DNA of 6,382 nt, from assembly GCA_005239585.1 (NCBI GenBank), contig SBBU01000354.1, positions 1 to 6,382 of the forward strand, written 5' to 3'. Position numbers and translations under genes: made by a program. Positions 5,339-6,382 of this stretch are shown piece by piece. Origin of the DNA: Planctomycetaceae bacterium. Lineage in GTDB: Bacteria; Planctomycetota; MHYJ01; SBBU01. Each line of letters opens with the position of its first letter. Within the stretch, counting starts at the first letter, position 1. A model generated the notes under the pieces. The model saw nothing but the letters and a program-made list of their open reading frames with translations. It did no database searches and was not told the DNA's origin.

Positions 5339-6382
5339 ATGCGTTATATACCACTGGTATTTATTGTCATCGCTACTTCCTTTAAACCTGAAGAACAAGA
5401 GCAGAACAAACATGCAGATTCATGTCCCAGCTCCTGCAAGCCATGTGCCAAGGCAGTTCAAAAGGCTCTAGGGTTTATAGCAGCAAATCAAAAAAAGGAA
5501 GGTTATTGGGCAAATGAAGCAGCAGAAAAAGGTAAAGGTAAGACATTCGGAGAAGAGTTCAGGCTTGGAATTACTTGCTTTAATGCCCTAGCACTTTGGG
5601 CGTCTGGTTCAACGTTTCAAAAAGGGCCATATAAAAAAGAGATTGAAATGGCAAGAAAATGGGTTGTTGAAAAAATGAGTGCAGTTATGGCAGGAAAAGA
5701 CAAGACTCTGGAGCCTACAAGGGTAGGTAATTATATGCCGTGGACTCTCTTCTTTCTATACCATATTTATGAGACAGACAAGTCTGAAGAGGTCAAAGCA
5801 CTTTTAGAGTACTTGAAAGCCATGGCACTAGAGACGTACCAGAAAGGTAAGGGATGGAGTTATGGGAAAGGCGGAGCCGCAATGATTTACGCTACCAATA
5901 TGGTAACAACCGCACTGATAATGCTGAAAGCCTGTGGGCTTGAGGTGAAAGATGAGATATTTAAAGAACTTTCGGGACTCTATGTCAAGGCACAGAATAA
6001 AGATGGAAGTTATCTCTACTTTTCTACACTAACCGGAACACGCCCAGAGGCTGGTCGTACCGCTGGTGCTCTATGGAGCATGTACCTTTTGGGCATGAGT
6101 AAGAGCGAGGCCTTTGACAGGGCTAAAAAGTATCTTGAAGCAAATGTCGATAAGGTGAAACATTCATATCATGGGCCGGGATTTCATCTCTTTTTTGCAA
6201 CTTTAGCTACCCAGGCAATCGATGAAGAGTTGTGGAAAAAGTTCTGGCATTTATATCGAGATGATATCTTAAAGGGCCAAAAGGATGACGGCAGCATGGC
6301 CATAGATGCTCAGAAAGAAGCGAATCCTATTGATAAAAATAAAGATATAGGCGGACCCATTTATTCAACCTCTTACTATGCG
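5339..6382 (+). CDS. Secreted prenyltransferase/squalene-cyclase-fold repeat protein, paralog 2 (3' end cut by window)
   Basis: Reading from ATG at 5339 the frame stays open for 348 codons to the window edge. By alignment with paralog 1 about 20-25 residues are missing. A short signal-like segment (about 1-14) is followed by CPSSCKPC (C29, C33, C36). Shared blocks are QKALGFIAANQKKEGYW (41-57), a QNKDGSYLYF repeat (219-228), GRTAGALW (239-246), YHGPGFH (277-283), WKKFWHLYRDDIL (299-311), GQKDDGSM (313-320) and IYSTSYY at the edge. As in paralog 1 there is no DxDD cyclase motif. The start lies 11 bases after the upstream stop with no clear ribosome site, so the pair is probably one operon with coupled translation. 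Divergence outside the shared blocks is high, so this is an old duplication. Function is unknown. Confidence 0.85.
   Translation, partial: MRYIPLVFIVIATSFKPEEQEQNKHADSCPSSCKPCAKAVQKALGFIAANQKKEGYWANEAAEKGKGKTFGEEFRLGITCFNALALWASGSTFQKGPYKKEIEMARKWVVEKMSAVMAGKDKTLEPTRVGNYMPWTLFFLYHIYETDKSEEVKALLEYLKAMALETYQKGKGWSYGKGGAAMIYATNMVTTALIMLKACGLEVKDEIFKELSGLYVKAQNKDGSYLYFSTLTGTRPEAGRTAGALWSMYLLGMSKSEAFDRAKKYLEANVDKVKHSYHGPGFHLFFATLATQAIDEELWKKFWHLYRDDILKGQKDDGSMAIDAQKEANPIDKNKDIGGPIYSTSYYA

Noticed and set aside
1..6382. CRISPR array, rRNA or intact insertion sequence
   Set aside because: I found no regularly spaced direct repeats, no rRNA-like conserved stretches and no transposase reading frame.

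Overview
The window most resembles DNA from a planctomycete-like bacterium (Planctomycetota or a relative such as Verrucomicrobiota/Lentisphaerota), of moderate GC. This rests on three family-level points: a long ECF-type sigma factor with an N-terminal PSTQWTVI segment, an adjacent Hanks-type Ser/Thr kinase with an N-terminal CxxC...CPRC zinc ribbon and a multi-helix membrane tail, and secreted proteins of the squalene-cyclase/prenyltransferase repeat fold. I could not run a search, so the taxonomy is an inference.

Layout. Positions 1-412 carry no convincing gene. They hold an 11-bp inverted repeat (85-95/128-138) and a compact element at 238-416. That element has outer inverted repeats and three internal stem-loops forming a near-gapless four-way junction. 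It is bounded by CTAG on both sides and ends exactly on the stop codon of the kinase gene. It looks like a miniature inverted-repeat transposable element (MITE) or a structured 3' RNA. On the minus strand lie, in transcription order, a small three-helix membrane protein (3113-2736), an ECF-type sigma factor (2664-1921) and a membrane-anchored Ser/Thr kinase (1924-413). The last two overlap by the four bases GTGA. A divergent intergenic region (3114-3216) separates them from plus-strand genes: a secreted alpha/beta-hydrolase esterase (3217-4107) and two tandem paralogous secreted alpha/alpha-barrel repeat proteins (4185-5327, and 5339 to the window edge, incomplete).

How the genes may work together. 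Sigma factor and kinase form a translationally coupled pair. In region 2.2 of the sigma factor the usual acidic DAED motif reads TAKD, which puts a threonine where an acidic core-polymerase contact is expected. This suggests that the neighbouring kinase switches the sigma factor on by phosphorylation, as described for the Vibrio EcfP/PknT pair. The small membrane protein may belong to the same unit. The three plus-strand products share a very short N-terminal hydrophobic signal followed by a Pro/Gln/acid stretch, so they probably go to the same place outside the cytoplasm. The two repeat proteins also share a Cys-x3-Cys-x2-Cys motif just after the signal. Whether the sigma/kinase pair controls the secreted set cannot be seen from the sequence.
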